In this document: piece after piece, positions 9,021 to 18,435 of the stretch
Numbering within the stretch: the first letter of the stretch is position 1
How the letters are laid out: each line of letters opens with the position of its first letter
Assembly: GCA_005880615.1 (NCBI GenBank)
Contig: VBID01000143.1
Coordinates: forward strand, 1 to 53,026
Direction: 5' to 3'
Origin: Chloroflexota bacterium
GTDB taxonomy: Bacteria; Chloroflexota; Dormibacteria; CF-121
Length of the DNA: 53,026 bases
Translations under genes and position numbers: made by a program
Notes under the pieces: generated by a model
What the model was told of the DNA's origin: nothing
Database searches by the model: none
Seen by the model: the letters and a program-made list of their open reading frames with translations, nothing else

Positions 9021-9118
9021 AAAGCCGATTGCCCCGTGTCACCAGGGAGCATGTCGGGTAAGCTAGCTACGACGCCCCGGTTTTTGGCCGTGGGCGCATT
9101 TTTGCGTGCGCAGAACTG

Positions 9119-12100
9119 ATGAGTGACACCCTCAACCGATTGCTGGATCATCTGCCGGCGGCCGACGGGCTGGACCGCTGGGTGGCCGCCGACAGCGCTC
9201 GCCTGCCCGCCACCGGAATGCCAGCCAGCGCGCTTCCGGTTTTCCTGGCCTGGCTGGCGGAGCGGGCGAAGCGGCCGGTGGTGGCCATCACCGCGGATCC
9301 GGAAGGCTCGTTTGGGGAAACCCAGGCATGGTTCGGGGAGGCGGCCCGCACGGTCGTGTTTCCAGCCATCGAAACGCTGCCCTTCGACCGCCTGGCACCC
9401 GATGAGGAGACCGTGCGCCGGCGGATCGAGGCCATCGACGCTCTGGCCCGCGGTGGCCTGCTGGTCTGCTTCACGTCCTGGGTCGCGATGACGCGGCCGA
9501 CGCTGTCCGTGGAAGACTTGCGGCGCTGCGCGTTTACCTTGACGGCCGGCCAGACCTACTCCCTGCGCGACCTGGCGGTCCAGCTAACTGAGATGGGGTA
9601 CCGGCGTGAGCCCACCGTCGAGGGACGGGGCGAGTTCAGCATCCGGGGCGGCATCCTGGACTGCTTTCCCCCGAACCGGCGGCGTCCGCTGCGGTCGGAG
9701 TTCTTCGGCGACGAACTGGAATCCCTGCGCGAGTTCGAACTCGAGACGCAGGGCTCGGTGGGGAGCGTCAACGAGGCTCGGATCCTCCCCGGGGTTGAGA
9801 TCGTGCTCACTCCCGCCGCGGTGGAGCGCGCGGCTGAAGCGCTGGCGGCCCTCGATTTTCGGGACGCGCTCCCCCAGGTCCGCGACGATTGGACGGCGGA
9901 CATCGAGCGGCTGCGGGCCGGCGCCTATTTCGACGGGGCTGAAGGCTTCGGCTCCTACTTGAGCCCTCAGCAGCCCACGCTGCTCGACCACCTACCACCG
10001 GATGCGCTGATCGTATTGGTCGACTCGGACCGGACCGCGACCCAAGCCAAGGAGCGGGAGCAGGAGTTGCACGACCTCGTGGGCGTGGAGGTGGAGCGGG
10101 GTGAGCTCCCCAGAAATCTGAAATTTGGGCTGGTCCCACTCGACGAGCTGCAGCAGCGGGTCGCCGGTTGGCGCGTCCTCGACGTTCTTCGCAGCCCCGG
10201 ATCGGATGCCCTCGATCTCGGCTTCTCTGCGATCGATGCCTACGCCGGGCGGCTGGACGCCTTCGCCGACCACACCCGATCGACGTCCAAGAGCCACGGC
10301 CGCGTGCTGATCGCGACCCAGCAGGAGCGGCGGCTGCGCGAACTGCTCGAAGACCGCGACGTGTACGCGGCCGGCGGGCTCTTCCAGCCCCCAACCACGG
10401 AGCTGGCGCCGGGGTTGATCGTGCTGGGCAACCAGCCGGTGGCGCAGGGATTCGCCGTGCCGGCGCTGCAGGTCGAGGTCTACGGAGACACCGACCTCTT
10501 CGGGGGGTTGCGGCAGCGAGTTCGGCGCGGCATCGTGCGCCGGAGCACGCGCACCTGGCAGCTCGACTTCGAACCGGGGAACCTGATCGTGCATGTCGAC
10601 CACGGCATCGGTCGCTTTGTCGGCATGCGCCTGATGGGCGACCATGGCGAGGAACGCGAGTACATGCAGCTCGAGTACGCCGACGGCGACCGGCTGTACA
10701 TCCCGGTCGAGCACCTGGATCGCATCCAGCGCTATGTCGGTGGCGGCGACGCGGCCCCCCGGCTGCAGAAGCTGGGGTCGGGCGAATGGGACCGAACCAA
10801 GCGCAAGGTGCGCGAGAACGTCGAAGAGATCGCCCGGGACCTGCTCGACCTCTACTCCAAGCGGCAGCTGGTCGAGGGGCACCCCTTCAGTGCGGACTCA
10901 CCCTGGCAGCAGGAGCTCGAGACTTCCTTCCCCTATGAGGAGACGCCCGACCAGATCAAGGCCATGGACGAGATCAAGGCCGACATGGAGGATTCGCGGC
11001 CGATGGACCGGCTGCTCGCCGGTGACGTCGGCTTCGGGAAGACCGAGCTGGCCCTGCGCGCCGCCTTCAAGGCCGTGCAGGATGGGAAGCAGGCGGCCAT
11101 CCTGGTGCCCACCACTGTGCTGGCGCAGCAGCATCTGCTCACCTTCCAGGAGCGGTTGCGTCCCTTCCCGGTCAGCGTCGACATGCTCTCCCGCTTTCGC
11201 AGCGACGCCGAGGCCCGCGATGTCCTGCGGCGCTTGCGCACCGGGGAGCTGGACATGGTGATCGGGACCCATGCCCTGCTGCAGAAGGACGTCCAGTTCA
11301 AGGACCTCGGCCTGGTCATCATCGATGAGGAACAGCGCTTCGGGGTGATGCAGAAAGAGAAACTCAAGCAGCTGCGGGCCGCCGTCGACGTGCTCTCCCT
11401 GTCGGCCACCCCGATTCCGCGCACCCTCCACATGTCGCTCGCCGGCATCCGGGACCTGTCGGTGGTGCAGACCGCGCCCGAGGATCGGTTGCCGATCAAG
11501 ACCTTCGTCACCGCGGACGACGACGATCTGATCCGCGAGGTTATCCAGCGCGAGCTGCAGCGCGGGGGCCAGGTCTTCTACGTCTATAACCGGGTGCAGA
11601 CCATCAAGAAGGCCGAGGAGCGGGTCAAGCGGCTGGTGCCGCACGCCCGGGTGGTGGTCGGCCACGGCCAGATGCCGGAACACCACCTGGCCGAGGTGAT
11701 GATGCAGTTCGTCCGAGGCGAGGCCGACGTCCTTGTGTGCTCCACCATCATCGAGTCCGGCCTGGACATCCCCAACGCCAATACCATCGTGGTGGTGGAT
11801 TCGCAGCGGCTGGGATTGGCCCAGCTCTACCAGCTGCGCGGCCGGGTGGGCCGCGCCGGGCAACGAGCCTATGCGTACTTCCTCTACAACCCAACCCGGT
11901 CGCACACCGAGACCGCCGACAAGCGGTTGGAGGTCATCTCCGAGCTGCAGGACCTGGGCTCGGGCTTCAAGCTGGCACTTAAGGACCTGGAGATCCGCGG
12001 CGCCGGCAACCTGCTCGGCGTGGAACAGCATGGGGCGATCGCCGCGGTCGGTTTGGAGCTGTACAACGCCATGCTGCGCGACGCGGTGGAATCCCAGAAG

Positions 12101-12577
12101 GTGGGCAAGGAGGTAGAGCTCCCAGCGGGGCTATCGCTGGATCTGCCGCTCGAGCACTTCCTTCCACGGGAATATGTGCCCGACGAGAAGCTGCGGTTAC
12201 AGGTCTATCAGGACCTGGCCGCCATCCAGGACGAGGACGGCCTGGAAGCGGCCGAGCGGAACCTCGAGGATCGGTTTGGAAAGACACCCTCACCGGTCCG
12301 CAACCTCTTTTATGCGCTGCGGGTGAAGCTGCTGGCCCAGCAGGCCAGGCTTTCGGCCATCGAGACGGATGGCGATCTGCTGGTGCTCCGGCTGCCGGCC
12401 GACTGGGCGGGCGACCCGCGCCGGCTGGAGGCGCAGTTCCGGTCGATTCTGCACGTCCGTTTCGGCAAGGTGCGAATCTCGATGCGAGCCGCTGGCAGCG
12501 CGTGGAAGGATCGGCTGCTCGACGTGCTGGGGGAGATCGGCCGGCTGGGCAAGGTGCCAGAGCCGGTCAGTGCCTAA
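9119..12577 (+). CDS. mfd: Transcription-repair coupling factor
   Basis: The 1152-residue DNA translocase removes RNA polymerase stalled at lesions and recruits UvrA. Domains in order: UvrB-like N-terminal module (residues about 1-350, with FDRLAPDEE and EGRGEFSIRGGILDCFP), an RNAP-interacting CarD-like domain near residue 480 (VHVDHGIGRFVGM), then the RecG-like motor with Walker A GDVGFGKTE near residue 635, DEEQ box IIDEEQRFG near residue 734 and motif III SATPIPRTLHMSL, ending in the UvrA-masking C-terminal domain. Length is normal. The ATG has no clear Shine-Dalgarno site. Confidence 0.98.
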   Translation: MSDTLNRLLDHLPAADGLDRWVAADSARLPATGMPASALPVFLAWLAERAKRPVVAITADPEGSFGETQAWFGEAARTVVFPAIETLPFDRLAPDEETVRRRIEAIDALARGGLLVCFTSWVAMTRPTLSVEDLRRCAFTLTAGQTYSLRDLAVQLTEMGYRREPTVEGRGEFSIRGGILDCFPPNRRRPLRSEFFGDELESLREFELETQGSVGSVNEARILPGVEIVLTPAAVERAAEALAALDFRDALPQVRDDWTADIERLRAGAYFDGAEGFGSYLSPQQPTLLDHLPPDALIVLVDSDRTATQAKEREQELHDLVGVEVERGELPRNLKFGLVPLDELQQRVAGWRVLDVLRSPGSDALDLGFSAIDAYAGRLDAFADHTRSTSKSHGRVLIATQQERRLRELLEDRDVYAAGGLFQPPTTELAPGLIVLGNQPVAQGFAVPALQVEVYGDTDLFGGLRQRVRRGIVRRSTRTWQLDFEPGNLIVHVDHGIGRFVGMRLMGDHGEEREYMQLEYADGDRLYIPVEHLDRIQRYVGGGDAAPRLQKLGSGEWDRTKRKVRENVEEIARDLLDLYSKRQLVEGHPFSADSPWQQELETSFPYEETPDQIKAMDEIKADMEDSRPMDRLLAGDVGFGKTELALRAAFKAVQDGKQAAILVPTTVLAQQHLLTFQERLRPFPVSVDMLSRFRSDAEARDVLRRLRTGELDMVIGTHALLQKDVQFKDLGLVIIDEEQRFGVMQKEKLKQLRAAVDVLSLSATPIPRTLHMSLAGIRDLSVVQTAPEDRLPIKTFVTADDDDLIREVIQRELQRGGQVFYVYNRVQTIKKAEERVKRLVPHARVVVGHGQMPEHHLAEVMMQFVRGEADVLVCSTIIESGLDIPNANTIVVVDSQRLGLAQLYQLRGRVGRAGQRAYAYFLYNPTRSHTETADKRLEVISELQDLGSGFKLALKDLEIRGAGNLLGVEQHGAIAAVGLELYNAMLRDAVESQKVGKEVELPAGLSLDLPLEHFLPREYVPDEKLRLQVYQDLAAIQDEDGLEAAERNLEDRFGKTPSPVRNLFYALRVKLLAQQARLSAIETDGDLLVLRLPADWAGDPRRLEAQFRSILHVRFGKVRISMRAAGSAWKDRLLDVLGEIGRLGKVPEPVSA

Positions 12578-12610
12578 GGGCTCCTCCCTCCTAGTCGGCG
12601 GCAGATCAAT

Positions 12611-12626
12611 CCGCTTAAATAAGCGG
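12611..12626. promoter_or_regulatory. Perfect palindrome directly before the ridA start
   Basis: CCGCTTAAATAAGCGG has 7-bp arms with a 2-nt spacer and ends 2 nt before the ridA ATG, where a ribosome site would normally lie. It contains TTAAAT, a plausible -10 box for a leaderless transcript. It could be an operator or an RNA hairpin that limits translation. Confidence 0.45.
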
Positions 12627-12628
12627 CT

Positions 12629-13024
12629 ATGAGCGAGCGCCGCGTATACACCTCGGGCCGTCCGTGGGAGCGCATTGTCGGGTATGCCCGTGCCGTCCGG
12701 ATCGGACCCGCAATCGAGATCTCCGGCTGTGCGCCTACGGCGCCCGACGGGTCGACCGTTGGCGGAACTGACGTGTACTTGCAGACCCGCCAGTGCTTGC
12801 TGATCATCCAGGAGGCCCTAGCCGGTGTCGGCGCTGGGTTGGAGGACGTAACCCGAACGCGCGTGTTCACCACGGTGCCGCGGCGCTGGCGCCAGATTGG
12901 TAAAGCGCACAACGAGGTGTTCGGCGCCATCCGGCCGGCTATGGCCTTGATCGGCGTTCGGGGATTCCTCGACCCGAAGTGGCTGGTCGAAATCGAGGCG
13001 AGCGCTTTTCGGCTGGACGAGTAA
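12629..13024 (+). CDS. RidA/YjgF-family enamine/imine deaminase
   Basis: A 131-residue protein of the RidA fold. Members hydrolyse reactive enamine/imine intermediates made by PLP or flavin enzymes, releasing ammonia. Diagnostic stretches are the N-terminal G-Y-A-R-A-V strand, the middle EDVTRTRVFTT segment and the C-terminal IEASAFRL; the conserved catalytic Arg is probably R77-R79 in TRTRVFTT. The start lacks a Shine-Dalgarno site and sits just after a perfect palindrome. Sarcosine and DAO-type oxidases make imines, so its position beside the sox operon is sensible, although it faces that operon convergently. Its 3' end is duplicated 105 bp downstream. Confidence 0.9.
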   Translation: MSERRVYTSGRPWERIVGYARAVRIGPAIEISGCAPTAPDGSTVGGTDVYLQTRQCLLIIQEALAGVGAGLEDVTRTRVFTTVPRRWRQIGKAHNEVFGAIRPAMALIGVRGFLDPKWLVEIEASAFRLDE

Positions 13025-13179
13025 GAGACCCCCTCCCCGGCCTCCCCGCCAGGGGGGAGAGAAAGAGCGGTTTCCGTCACTCCAGCACGACAACAACTCG
13101 AGGCGAGCGCTTTTCGGCTGGATGAGGAAGTGACCCCCTCCCCAACCCTCCCCGCAAGGGGGAGGGAGAGAAAGAGCGG
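12993..13179. repeat. Tandem duplication of the ridA 3' end plus C-rich palindrome
   Basis: Unit A (12993-13070) covers the last codons of ridA and the adjoining C-rich palindrome. Unit B (13098-13179) repeats it at an offset of 105 bp: the stretch TCGAGGCGAGCGCTTTTCGG is identical, and each unit continues into a CCCCCTCCCC...GGGGG palindrome followed by GAGAAAGAGCGG. In unit B the ridA stop has become GAGGAAGTGA, so the reading frame runs on. The gap 13025-13208 holds only these repeats and no gene. Confidence 0.85.
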
Positions 13180-13208
13180 ATTTGGTAGGGCACCAAGGGG
13201 GAGGGATC

Positions 13209-13859
13209 TTAACCCCGCAAGGGCGACGGGGACTCTTGACCGCCGAGCGGAACGGAGACTCCTATCGGTTCTTCCGCGCAGTATTCGGTCATCGCGTCGA
13301 GCAGCCACTCCGCCAGGTACCAGGCAAACGAGGTGCGGACGAAAAGGTGGAAGGTGGGCGCGTCGTTGACCTGATGAATGATCACCTGCGCCTTGGCCAG
13401 CAGCGTCTGGGCACAGCGTCCGGTCCCGAAATCCCGCGGGTGAAGGTCCACCGGGCAGCCATGGGCCAGGACGTCCCGGGCGGCGGAACCCGACACCTCG
13501 ATCACGGTGCGGTTGGCGGACACATCGACGACCGACCCGAAGGTCTCGCCCAGCGCCGTGTGCAGCACCCGGGTGAGCAAGGACTCTTCGCCCTCGCCGC
13601 CTACGATCAGCCATTCGTCCGGCCCCAGCCACAGTGCGCTGCGCCCGCCCGCCGTGGCTGCCGTGTTGGGGTCTGTGGGCAGGACGAAGCCGAGGGCCTT
13701 GTGCACGGAGTCCACGACGCGGCCGTCGGCGGGATTGGCGCGGAAATCTAGCTGCGCGCTGAACGGAACCTCACGGAGCGCGATACGCCCGCCGCTGGAA
13801 CTGGCAACCCCCGAAAAGCGGCTGGCGAAGCCATCCAGGATGGCGTGCTTCCTAGCCAT
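13209..13859 (-). CDS. soxG: Sarcosine oxidase gamma subunit
   Basis: A 216-residue gamma subunit of heterotetrameric sarcosine oxidase; it packs against the alpha subunit's folate half and has no cofactor of its own. Recognisable segments are ALWLGPDEWLIVG near residue 80, VVDVSANRTVIEVSG near residue 110, GCPVDLHPRDF and the C-terminal VRTSFAWYLAEWLLDA. The chosen start (MARKHAIL) overlaps the soxA stop by 8 bp; a longer in-frame start at 13937 would extend far into soxA and is unlikely. The last 20 or so residues after the conserved helix may be read-through into repeat-rich DNA. Confidence 0.92.
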   Translation of the reverse strand: MARKHAILDGFASRFSGVASSSGGRIALREVPFSAQLDFRANPADGRVVDSVHKALGFVLPTDPNTAATAGGRSALWLGPDEWLIVGGEGEESLLTRVLHTALGETFGSVVDVSANRTVIEVSGSAARDVLAHGCPVDLHPRDFGTGRCAQTLLAKAQVIIHQVNDAPTFHLFVRTSFAWYLAEWLLDAMTEYCAEEPIGVSVPLGGQESPSPLRG

Positions 13860-16662
13860 CGCGGACCAGGCCCTCCTTGTCGTAGAAGATCGGCTCGGTA
13901 ACCGTGGCCGGGTGAAGGCGATCGGGGAGAGGGGCATACACCTGGCTGGCCATTCGGTCGCGGCCGCCTTTCACCAGGGCCAGGGCGAAGGTCCGGCCGA
14001 GCGCCGCACTGCGATAGCTCGATGTGACATGGCCGACGATCGCCACCGGCGGTTCCTGGCGTGGTTCGAGGATGAGCTGCGCCCCTTCGGGCAGCAGGTC
14101 CTCGGGTTCCACCGGAAGCAGTCCCACCAGGTGCATGCGGTCGGGTCGCGCCGTGTCCGCTCGCCGGTGCGAACGCCGGCCGATGAAGTCTTTCTTCTTG
14201 GAGACGACCCAGCTCATCCCTAAGTCCTGGGGCGTGACCGTGCCGTCCGTGTCCTGCCCGATGATGGCGTAGCCCTTCTCGGCCCGCAATACGTGCATCG
14301 CCTCGGTGCCGTATGGCGTGATGCCGAATGGTTCTCCGGCGGCCATTACGGCTTCCCAGAGCCGCAGGCCGTACCAGCTCGCCACGTTGATCTCGAAGGC
14401 CAGTTCGCCGGAGAAGCTGATGCGGCAGACGCGCGCCGGAATGCCGGCCACCATCCCTTCGCGGATGGCCATGAAGGGAAAGCTCACGGCATCGGCGGCC
14501 ATGGCTGGGGCCAGAGCCCGCAGCACCTCACGGGAGCGCGGCCCGGCCACCGCGACGGTAGCCCACTGATCGCTGACGGAGGTGAGCCGGACGCGGAAAT
14601 CGGGCCATTCCGTCTGCAGCCACTCCTCCATCCAGTCCAGCACGGCCGCCGCCCCGCCCGAGGTGGTGGTCGCCAGGTAGCGATCGGGGCCCACGTGCAT
14701 GACGACCCCGTCGTCGAAGACCATGCCGTCCGCCTTGCACATCAGGCCGTAGCGGCAGTGGCCCACCGCCAGGGTGTCGTAGGCGTTGGTGTAGATGCGG
14801 TTGAGGAATCTCAGGGCATCCGTGCCCTGGATATCGATCTTGCCCAGGGTGGACACGTCCATCGCCGCCACGCCCTCGCGCACCGCTCGGCATTCCCGAA
14901 GGACGGCCTGCTCCATGGTTTCGCCATCGTGGGGGAAGTACCAGGGGCGCTTCCACTGGCCGACATTCTCAAATACGGCGCCGTGGGCGACGTGCCAGGG
15001 GTGAATCGGCGTGACCCGCGCTGGGTCAAACAGCTGGCCGCGGGTGCGGCCGGCGAAAAGCGCAAACGAGACCGGCACATAGGGAGGCCGAAACGTGGTG
15101 GTCCCGATGGCGGCGACCGGCTGGCCGAGCAGGGCGCCGACGATGGCGGCCGAGTTGATGCCGGCCGTCTTGCCCTGGTCGCTGCCGGTTCCGATCGTCG
15201 TGTAGCGCTTGACGTGCTCCACCGATTGCATCCCGGCCCCCACCGCGCGCCGGACGTCGGCGACGGTCACGTCGCGTTCGAGGTCCACGAACTGCGTCGC
15301 CCCCGATTCGTCCGGGACCAGCCAGAAGGGCACGATCGGATGCTCGGCGACCGTCTCGACCTGCGGAGCGCCTGCCGGGTGGCCGTCCCCAAACCCGACC
15401 GCCGATGCTGCGGCGGCCCCGGCGGCGAGCCCCTCCTGGATGCAATCCCGCAGCCCGAAGGTGCCGTTGGCGGCCCCGGCGACGGCGACCGCCTGGGGTG
15501 CCTCATCAGGGACGAAGCAGGCAAGGATCTCGTCGTAGCGAAGCCGGCCTTGGGATTGGATGAAGAGATGGACGGCTGGATTGAAACCGCCAGAGACGCA
15601 CAGGAGATCGCAATCGATGCGCTGCCCGGCCCAGACCGACTCCAGCCCGCGATTCCCGCCGGCGGTGTCGGACACGACCTGGCCTGCCAGGACTTCGATG
15701 CCGCGCTCGCGAACCCGGTCGGGCCAGCCCCCGGCCGGGTTGGGCCGCACGTCCACGACGGCCGGCACGTCGAGGCCCGCGTCATCCAGATCGATCGCGC
15801 AGGCATAGGCGCTGTCGTTGTTGGTGAAGATCACGGCTCGGTGGCCGGGTACCACGCCGTAACGATTGACGTAGGTGCGCACGGCCCCAGCCAGCATGAT
15901 TCCGGGCCGGTCGTTTTCGGCGAAGACCATGGGCCGCTCGTGGGCGCCGGTGGCCAGTACCACCTGTTTGGCCCGCACCTGCCACAGGCGCTGGCGAGCC
16001 ATCGCGGCGGGTGCGGCCGGACCGAGATGGGCCGTGCGCCGCTGCGCGATCAGGACACAGTTCTGGTCGTAGTACCCGACCGCTGTCGCGCGCGACAACA
16101 CCCGGACCTCGGGCAGGGCGGCCAGGTCCGTGGCGACCTCGGCCAGCCAGTCTGTTGCTGGGCGGCCATCAATGAGATCCCGCCCGCCCAAGAACGTCCC
16201 CCCGACCTCGGCCTGCTCGTCCGCCAGGATGACGCGGGCTCCGGCTTTGCCGGCCGCCAGCGCGGCTGCCAGCCCAGTGGATCCGCCGCCCACCACCAGC
16301 ACATCGCAGTGGGCGAATAGTTTGTCGTAGCGGGCGACGTCCGGCTCGGGGGAGAGGCGGCCCCTGGCGTTGAGACTTTCGGCCACCAGGCCGTCATAGA
16401 GCTCGACCTGGGTGGCCCGCAGCATGGGCTCGGATCCGGTGCCGCCCCCGACCTGCACCAGGGCATTCGGCTCTTCCACCCCGGCGCTGAAGATGCCCCG
16501 CAAGCGGCCGTAGGTGACGCTCTGGGAGACGACCCGCACGCCGTTGGCCAGCAGGGCCGAGGCCAGCGTGTCGCCGGCAAAGCCCGTGTGCGGCAGCGCA
16601 TCGAAGGTGAACCGAAGGGGACGTGATCGGTCGATTCGACCGCCGCTGGCCAACCGCGTCAA
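13852..16662 (-). CDS. soxA: Sarcosine oxidase alpha subunit
   Basis: A 936-residue alpha subunit. The N-terminal half binds NAD(H) (VLVVGGGSTGLAAALAAGKA near residue 120) and the C-terminal half, from about residue 580, is the GcvT-like folate domain where methylene-THF forms from the sarcosine methyl group (MDVSTLGKIDIQG, GLMCKADGMVFDDGV, IGQDTDGTVTPQDLGM). I chose a TTG start at 16662: GGAGGAGG lies 5 nt upstream and the TTG overlaps the soxD stop as TTGA, whereas an upstream ATG at 16755 would lie deep inside soxD. Length agrees with the 960-1000 residues usual for the family. Order soxB-soxD-soxA-soxG is canonical. Confidence 0.95.
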   Translation of the reverse strand: MTRLASGGRIDRSRPLRFTFDALPHTGFAGDTLASALLANGVRVVSQSVTYGRLRGIFSAGVEEPNALVQVGGGTGSEPMLRATQVELYDGLVAESLNARGRLSPEPDVARYDKLFAHCDVLVVGGGSTGLAAALAAGKAGARVILADEQAEVGGTFLGGRDLIDGRPATDWLAEVATDLAALPEVRVLSRATAVGYYDQNCVLIAQRRTAHLGPAAPAAMARQRLWQVRAKQVVLATGAHERPMVFAENDRPGIMLAGAVRTYVNRYGVVPGHRAVIFTNNDSAYACAIDLDDAGLDVPAVVDVRPNPAGGWPDRVRERGIEVLAGQVVSDTAGGNRGLESVWAGQRIDCDLLCVSGGFNPAVHLFIQSQGRLRYDEILACFVPDEAPQAVAVAGAANGTFGLRDCIQEGLAAGAAAASAVGFGDGHPAGAPQVETVAEHPIVPFWLVPDESGATQFVDLERDVTVADVRRAVGAGMQSVEHVKRYTTIGTGSDQGKTAGINSAAIVGALLGQPVAAIGTTTFRPPYVPVSFALFAGRTRGQLFDPARVTPIHPWHVAHGAVFENVGQWKRPWYFPHDGETMEQAVLRECRAVREGVAAMDVSTLGKIDIQGTDALRFLNRIYTNAYDTLAVGHCRYGLMCKADGMVFDDGVVMHVGPDRYLATTTSGGAAAVLDWMEEWLQTEWPDFRVRLTSVSDQWATVAVAGPRSREVLRALAPAMAADAVSFPFMAIREGMVAGIPARVCRISFSGELAFEINVASWYGLRLWEAVMAAGEPFGITPYGTEAMHVLRAEKGYAIIGQDTDGTVTPQDLGMSWVVSKKKDFIGRRSHRRADTARPDRMHLVGLLPVEPEDLLPEGAQLILEPRQEPPVAIVGHVTSSYRSAALGRTFALALVKGGRDRMASQVYAPLPDRLHPATVTEPIFYDKEGLVRDG

Positions 16663-16925
16663 GGGGCCTCCTCCATGCGGTAAGAGCGCATGATCTGATG
16701 GGTGACGGTGTCGCGGACGATGTTGAACCAGCGCCGGCACCCCTGGCTGTGGCACCAGCGCTCGGCCAGCGGCCCTTTGGGGTTGGGGCGGACAAAGAGA
16801 TAGCGGGCCCAGGTAGCGTCGTCAACTGTCTCCGGGTCTGCGGGGTACTCGACGTGCGCCGCCCCGCCATACCGGAATTCGATCTCATCGCGCTGGCCGC
16901 ACCAGGGGCAGGGGATGAGCAGCAT
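16659..16925 (-). CDS. soxD: Sarcosine oxidase delta subunit
   Basis: An 88-residue subunit that binds structural zinc. Cys6 and Cys9 (CPWC) plus His59 and Cys63 (CHSQGC) fall at exactly the positions of the four zinc ligands described for the bacterial heterotetrameric enzyme. It lies 11 bp after soxB and overlaps soxA by 4 bp, so all four subunits are translated from one message. Confidence 0.96.
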   Translation of the reverse strand: MLLIPCPWCGQRDEIEFRYGGAAHVEYPADPETVDDATWARYLFVRPNPKGPLAERWCHSQGCRRWFNIVRDTVTHQIMRSYRMEEAP

Positions 16926-16936
16926 GGTTCCGACGG

Positions 16937-18148
16937 TCAGTGGGCCACGGCGGCGGCCCCGTGCTCGTCGATCAGCGCTCCGCGGGCGAATCGATCCAGG
17001 GAGAAGGGGGCGTTCAGCGGATGCGGCTCGCCGCGGGCGATGGTATGCGCGTAGACCCAGCCGGAGGCCGGCGTCGCCTTGAACCCACCGGTCCCCCAGC
17101 CGCAGTTGACGAAGAGGTTCTCAATCGGGGTCAGTCCCACAATGGGCGAGGCGTCCGGCGAGACGTCGACGATACCGCCCCAGGTGCGCACCACATGGGC
17201 GCGGCTGAAGATGGGGAACAGCTCGACGGCCGCGGCCAACTGGTATTCGATGATGTGCGGCGACCCGCGCTGGGCATAGGAAATGAAGGGATCGATGCCG
17301 GCCCCCATGACGAGCTCGCCCTTGTGCGCCTGGCTGACGTAGACATGGACCGCGTTCGACAGCACCACACAGTTCAGCGCCGGTTCGAGCAGTTCCGACA
17401 CCAGGGCCTGAAGGGGGTGGCTCTGGATAGGGAGGTCGAGGCCCACCATGGCTGCCAGCACGGTGGAGTGCCCGGCGGCGCACAGGGCAACCTTGCCGGC
17501 GGCGATCGGGCCGCGGCTGGTCTGCACGCCTGTGACGCGCCCGCCGTCCAGGTCAAAGCCGGTCACCTCGCAGTTCTGGACCAAGTCCACCCCGAAGGCA
17601 TCCGCCTGGCGGGCAAACGCCCAGGCCACGTAATCGTGCTTGGCGATGCCACCCCGCCGCTGCAGACTCGCGCCCATCACCGGGTACCGGAGGTCGGGCG
17701 ACAGGTTGACGATGGGGCAGAACTCCTTGATCTCCTCCGGCGTGAGCCACTCCGCATCGATGCCGTTCAGTCGGTTGGCGTAGACACGGCGGTGCGCCTC
17801 GCGCGTATCGTGCAGGCTGTGGGTGAGGTTCAGGACGCCGCGCTGGCTGAACAGGATGTCGTAGTCGAGGTCCTCGGCCAGCGTTTCCCACAGCTTCATG
17901 GAGTGCTCGTAAATCGCGGCGCTCTCATCCCACAGGTAGTTGGAGCGAATGACCGTGGTGTTGCGGGCCATGTTGCCCCCGGCGAGCCAGCCGCGTTCAA
18001 GAACGGCGACATTGGTGATTCCGTGGTTGCGAGCCAGGTAGTAGGCGGTGGAGAGGCCGTGCCCGCCCCCGCCCACGATCACGACGTCGTACGAGCGTTT
18101 GGGGTCCGGGTTGCGCCAGAGGTGATCGGGGTGCTCAGAACCGCTCAT
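16937..18148 (-). CDS. soxB: Sarcosine oxidase beta subunit
   Basis: A 403-residue catalytic subunit: it binds sarcosine and FAD, and FMN at the alpha/beta interface, and produces glycine, hydrogen peroxide and a methyl unit for folate. The Rossmann motif [19 protein letters not shown] lies at residues 22-40. His171 in [11 protein letters not shown] matches the histidine that carries covalent FMN in characterised enzymes. The C-terminal FAD motif [16 protein letters not shown] is intact. It is the first gene of the sox operon; the 86 bp to the divergent DUF2934 gene must hold its promoter. Confidence 0.96.
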   Translation of the reverse strand: MSGSEHPDHLWRNPDPKRSYDVVIVGGGGHGLSTAYYLARNHGITNVAVLERGWLAGGNMARNTTVIRSNYLWDESAAIYEHSMKLWETLAEDLDYDILFSQRGVLNLTHSLHDTREAHRRVYANRLNGIDAEWLTPEEIKEFCPIVNLSPDLRYPVMGASLQRRGGIAKHDYVAWAFARQADAFGVDLVQNCEVTGFDLDGGRVTGVQTSRGPIAAGKVALCAAGHSTVLAAMVGLDLPIQSHPLQALVSELLEPALNCVVLSNAVHVYVSQAHKGELVMGAGIDPFISYAQRGSPHIIEYQLAAAVELFPIFSRAHVVRTWGGIVDVSPDASPIVGLTPIENLFVNCGWGTGGFKATPASGWVYAHTIARGEPHPLNAPFSLDRFARGALIDEHGAAAVAH

Positions 18149-18234
18149 GCCAGTTTCTCGTAGCTTGCAATGGTAGAGAATCGTGGCAGCGTCTGAACTT
18201 GACTGGCTCAGCCGGCGTCCGGAGACTTCGCCCG

Positions 18235-18420
18235 ATGTCCGCCAAGCTACGAAAGAGGGCAGTCAGCTCCAAGGCCAGAGCTGCCGGGAAACATCGGCCG
18301 GCCCGAAGGGAAATCGCCCGTCGGGCCTACCAGATCTTCCTCGGGCGAGGCGGCAACGACGGGCACGATCTTGAGGACTGGCTCCAGGCGGAGGCCGAGC
18401 TCACCGGCAGGCGGAACTAG
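18235..18420 (+). CDS. DUF2934 small basic protein
   Basis: A 61-residue protein. The basic N-terminal 30 residues ([16 protein letters not shown]) are followed by the DUF2934 core [14 protein letters not shown] and [13 protein letters not shown]. The function of the family is unknown; it is small, charged and probably cytosolic. I chose the inner ATG at 18235, with GGAG about 10 nt upstream, rather than the ATG at 18199. It lies 15 bp before the DAO-family oxidase and divergent from soxB. Confidence 0.8.
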   Translation: MSAKLRKRAVSSKARAAGKHRPARREIARRAYQIFLGRGGNDGHDLEDWLQAEAELTGRRN

Positions 18421-18435
18421 GGCGGTGCCACGGTC

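Noticed and set aside
9021-9118. Promoter boxes for mfd
   Set aside because: Several AT-richer hexamers exist but none has a matching -35 at proper spacing, so no call was made.
14293-16320. A long open frame of about 675 codons on the plus strand opposite soxA
   Set aside because: It is antisense to a well-supported gene, arises from G/C-rich third positions, and its translation has no family features.
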